Notes under the pieces: generated by a model
What the model was told of the DNA's origin: nothing
What the model saw: only the letters and a program-made list of their open reading frames with translations
Database searches by the model: none
In this document: positions 5,738-7,952 of the stretch, in pieces
How the letters are laid out: each line of letters starts with the position of its first letter
Numbering within the stretch: position 1 is the stretch's first letter
Program-made: the position numbers and the translations under genes
Source: JAKEGK01 sp036507695
GTDB taxonomy: Bacteria; Pseudomonadota; Gammaproteobacteria; SZUA-152
Direction of reading: 5' to 3'
Assembly (NCBI GenBank): GCA_036507695.1
Contig: DATCIR010000275.1
Coordinates: forward strand, 1 to 7,952
Length of the DNA stretch: 7,952 bases

Positions 5738-7483
5738 ATGGAAACACTCGGACACCAATTACAAACCCGCTTTGGTTTTAACCACTTCAAACCGGGGCAA
5801 AAAGAAGTCATCGAACAGTTGATGGCCGGGAGATCCACCGTGGCCTTGTTTCCCACCGGCGCCGGCAAGTCGCTGTGTTACCAGTTACCCGCGCTGTTGC
5901 TGCCGGGCCTGACGCTAGTCATCTCCCCCTTGATCGCCCTGATGAAGGACCAGATCGACGCCTTGACCGCGCGGGGCATCGCCGCCGCTCGGCTCGATTC
6001 CACCCTGGATGCACCAAGTTATCAGACAGTGCTCAACCGCGCGCGCTCGGGTGAAATACGGTTGCTTTATGTCGCGCCGGAACGCTTTAATAACGAACGC
6101 TTTCGGCAGGCCATCGAACGCATCCCCATCGCCGTGTTTGCCGTGGACGAAGCGCATTGCATCTCCGAGTGGGGCCATAACTTCAGGCCCGATTACCTGA
6201 AACTGGCCGAGTTCGCCCGGCGCTGCCAGGCGCAGCGCATACTGGCGCTGACCGCCACGGCAACGGTGAAAGTCCAGCAGGATATTTGCCTCGCCTTCGG
6301 TATCGATCCGGCCAATGCGGTGCGCACACCGTTCTACCGGCCCAACCTGACCCTGCTTTTCTCAACCGTGACGGAACATGTACGTGACAAATTGTTAGCG
6401 GACAAACTCCGGCAACGCCCGGCCGGACCGACCATTGTGTACGTTACCCTGCAACGCACCGCCGAAGAAGTGGCGAAACAATTGGCGGCTACTGGCTTCG
6501 AAGCCCGCGCCTACCACGCCGGCATGAAGGATGAACACCGCGCCGAAGTGCAGGACTGGTTCATGAATTCGGATCAGGCCATCGTCGTGGCCACCATCGC
6601 CTTCGGCATGGGAATCGACAAGGCCAACATCCGGTACGTCTACCACTACAACCTGCCCAAGAGCCTGGAAAACTACGCCCAGGAAATTGGCCGCGCCGGA
6701 CGCGACGGCCAGCCTTCCAGCTGCGAAATGCTGGTGTGCGGCGATGACCGGAATACCCTGGAGAATTTCATCTATGGCGACACCCCGGCATTGCCGGCAG
6801 TGCAGAGTTTGGTGACAGAGTTGTTCTCCGAAGGCGAGCAGTTTGATATCAGCGTGCACGAACTCTCCGCCCAGCACGACATACGCCCGCTGGTGGTGCG
6901 CACCCTGCTGACTTATCTGGAACTGGACGGCTATCTCGAAGGGGGCACGCCCTACTATTCCAGTTATAAATTCAGACCCTTGCTGGACTCAAAACAAATC
7001 TTGGCCCGTTTTGACGGAGAACGGCGCGAATTCCTGGCTAACGTGTTACGTCAGTCCAAGAAAGCAAAAACCTGGTTTCAAATCGACCTGGACCAGGCCG
7101 CACGGCGCCTTAATTGCGCCCGCCAACGGGTGTTGGCAGCGCTGGACTATCTGGGCGAACAGGGCATGCTGGAATTGCAGACTTCACGGCTGCGCTTGCG
7201 TTACCGCCGCCTCAAGCCGGCGGCAAATCCACAACCACTGGCGGCAGAACTTCACCAGCGCATGCTCAAACGCGAGGCCGCCGATCTTGCCCGCCTGCGG
7301 CAAGTCCTGGCGCTGGCCGGTCATAACCGCTGCCAAACCAACGCCCTGGCGCAACATTTCGGTGACAACCTGGAACAAGCCTGCGGCCATTGCAGCCATT
7401 GCCTGCAACGCAGTAGCACCAATAACAGCAAACGTAACGCTAATTATCAGCGGCATGGAACCATCATTGATGAAGCCGTGTGA
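5738..7483 (+). CDS. recQ: RecQ-family ATP-dependent DNA helicase, ended early by TGA
   Basis: The 581-residue product is a superfamily 2, 3'-to-5' DNA helicase for recombination and repair. Motifs in order: motif 0 region FGFNHFKPGQKEVI (12-25), Walker A PTGAGKS (39-45), SPLIALMKDQ (63-72), DEAH (137-140) in DEAHCISEWGHNFRPDY, motif III LTATAT (171-176), motif V ATIAFGMGIDK (285-295) and motif VI QEIGRAGRDG (315-324). After the core comes a helical/winged-helix-like region (about 353-490). A cysteine cluster follows: Cys532, then Cys549-x2-Cys552-x2-Cys555, spaced like the RecQ zinc site but placed far downstream of the core compared with E. coli RecQ. No HRDC domain is seen. The family's tail motif lies in the same frame beyond the TGA at 7481-7483, so this protein lacks about 64 C-terminal residues. 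The ATG at 5738 gives a normal N-terminus but has only a distant GGGAAG as ribosome site. Confidence 0.88.
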   Translation: METLGHQLQTRFGFNHFKPGQKEVIEQLMAGRSTVALFPTGAGKSLCYQLPALLLPGLTLVISPLIALMKDQIDALTARGIAAARLDSTLDAPSYQTVLNRARSGEIRLLYVAPERFNNERFRQAIERIPIAVFAVDEAHCISEWGHNFRPDYLKLAEFARRCQAQRILALTATATVKVQQDICLAFGIDPANAVRTPFYRPNLTLLFSTVTEHVRDKLLADKLRQRPAGPTIVYVTLQRTAEEVAKQLAATGFEARAYHAGMKDEHRAEVQDWFMNSDQAIVVATIAFGMGIDKANIRYVYHYNLPKSLENYAQEIGRAGRDGQPSSCEMLVCGDDRNTLENFIYGDTPALPAVQSLVTELFSEGEQFDISVHELSAQHDIRPLVVRTLLTYLELDGYLEGGTPYYSSYKFRPLLDSKQILARFDGERREFLANVLRQSKKAKTWFQIDLDQAARRLNCARQRVLAALDYLGEQGMLELQTSRLRLRYRRLKPAANPQPLAAELHQRMLKREAADLARLRQVLALAGHNRCQTNALAQHFGDNLEQACGHCSHCLQRSSTNNSKRNANYQRHGTIIDEAV

Positions 7484-7678
7484 GCACAGACCACGACGCT
7501 CAGGCAGCAACTGGAGCAACAACAGAAAGCCACGCTTTCTGACCCGCTGATCCTGACGCGTTTGTCGCGCGGCATCACCTCGCCGCAATTAAACCATGCC
7601 CGGCTCTCATCCCACCCGCTGTTTGGCTCGCCGGCGCAAGTGCCTTTTCAAACCGTGCTGCAGCGCGCTAACCAATAA
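7484..7678 (+). pseudogene. In-frame C-terminal tail of recQ beyond the TGA stop
   Basis: Reading on in the recQ frame past TGA 7481-7483 gives 64 sense codons up to TAA 7676-7678. They include the stretch LTRLSRGITSPQLNHARL and then HPLFGSPAQVPF, ending QTVLQRANQ. This matches the C-terminal signature I know from longer RecQ-like helicases (LxRFLxGxxSPxxxRxRLxxHxxFGxLxxxPFxxVL). With the TGA read through, the gene would be 646 codons, a usual length for this subgroup. No start codon with a ribosome site precedes the tail, so it is unlikely to be a separate gene. A nonsense change or a base error at one position would explain the break. Confidence 0.8.
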
Positions 7679-7747
7679 CGGAAATGTCCTAGCGGTAGCT
7701 TTCATCACTACATTGGAATTAATTTAGTTTGCATACATCGAAAATGG

Positions 7748-7767
7748 TTGCGCGACGTATCGCGCAA
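7748..7767. repeat. Perfect 8-bp-stem palindrome downstream of recQ
   Basis: TTGCGCGA (7748-7755) and TCGCGCAA (7760-7767) are exact reverse complements around CGTA. The stem is strong, but the only T-run (TTTTTT within 7787-7794) starts about 20 nt or more later. It is therefore not a canonical intrinsic terminator and could instead be a protein-binding site or mobile-element remnant. The remaining 7679-7850 sequence is AT-richer and holds no gene I can support. Confidence 0.5.
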
Positions 7768-7850
7768 TAGACTATTCTGAGATGGGCTTTTTTATTGATC
7801 TAGCAGATGCTAAGGAATTTGTTTCGGGCCGTCACTGAGCCTTGCCACCG

Positions 7851-7952
7851 TGTAGTGGTCAAGTAAATTTGTACACATCAATGGGCGCCAATTAATTTCT
7901 CTGCTGCATCAGGCGACAAATAGTTGTTATAACTATGACCTCTTACAGAGTT
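7851..7952 (-). mobile_element. Right end of an IS3-family insertion sequence (continues beyond window)
   Basis: At 7851 the sequence switches to TGTAGTGGTCAAGTAAATTT followed by GTACAC, an IS3-type terminal repeat starting with TG. The transposase stop codon lies 27 bp inside it, as usual for the OrfB-side end. The element extends past the window, so its other end, its length and its target duplication (3-5 bp ending at 7850) cannot be seen. Confidence 0.6.
7878..7952 (-). CDS. IS3-family transposase (OrfB), C-terminal fragment cut by window edge
   Basis: The last 24 codons of a minus-strand gene end at TGA (7880-7878). They contain the sequence VRGHSYNNYLSPDAAEKL, which fits the IS3 OrfB C-terminal pattern YNxxRxHxx...LSPxxxE found just after the rve integrase core. 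The catalytic DDE residues lie outside the window. Whether the transposase is intact cannot be judged. Confidence 0.65.
   Translation of the reverse strand, partial: NSVRGHSYNNYLSPDAAEKLIGAH

Noticed and set aside
7011..7550. 179-codon frame within recQ
   Set aside because: It overlaps the zinc-cysteine region of recQ in another frame; the recQ frame carries all motifs.
7783..7839. 18-codon ORF starting ATGGGC in the recQ-IS spacer
   Set aside because: Too short to support, with no Shine-Dalgarno at proper distance.
1..7952. tRNA or rRNA genes
   Set aside because: No cloverleaf with a TTCGANNC-type arm plus matching acceptor stem, and no rRNA-like sequence, was seen on either strand.

Overview
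The window looks like a chromosomal accessory stretch from a gammaproteobacterium. Base composition is roughly mid-50s percent GC by eye. The proteins are of gammaproteobacterial type: a MucD/DegQ-like protease, paired alpha-crystallin Hsp20 proteins and a ToxR/CadC-type regulator with TPRs. The genus cannot be fixed from the sequence alone. Four genes look intact or nearly so. The rest shows clear decay: two 5'-truncated stress genes, a helicase gene with an in-frame stop, two copies of a hairpin-rich repeat and the edge of an insertion sequence.

Left part (1-3370): the window opens inside a hairpin-rich repeat. Two minus-strand genes follow, probably one transcription unit: an exported alpha/beta hydrolase (655-1563) and, downstream of it, an exported HbpS/GlcG-type protein (79-609). 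Divergent from them is a 571-residue membrane-anchored regulator (1655-3370) with an N-terminal OmpR/PhoB-type winged helix, one membrane helix and an outer part containing a FlgO-like segment and TPRs. The shared intergenic region carries a direct repeat with exact 11-bp periodicity, as expected of an OmpR-fold operator, so the three genes may form one envelope-sensing module (inference).

Middle part (3437-5468): a minus-strand stress cluster consists of a full-length Hsp20 (4867-5373) with a sigma-32-like promoter, a second Hsp20 lacking its N-terminal half (4546-4815), and the C-terminal two thirds of a Do-family protease (3437-about 4318). The protease remnant keeps its catalytic Ser region and both PDZ domains but has lost His and Asp. 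Its homology stops exactly where a 120-bp array of short hairpins begins. Several of these hairpins display GGA in the loop and resemble CsrA/RsmA sites. The same repeat family appears at the window start. The cluster looks like a decayed protein-quality-control island.

Right part (5469-7952): a 270-bp non-coding leader with a two-tier stem precedes a RecQ-family helicase (5738-7483). The recognisable C-terminal tail of that helicase continues in the same frame after a TGA stop, to a TAA at 7676-7678. A perfect 8-bp-stem palindrome lies downstream. An IS3-family element starts at 7851 and runs out of the window, with the C-terminus of its transposase on the minus strand.
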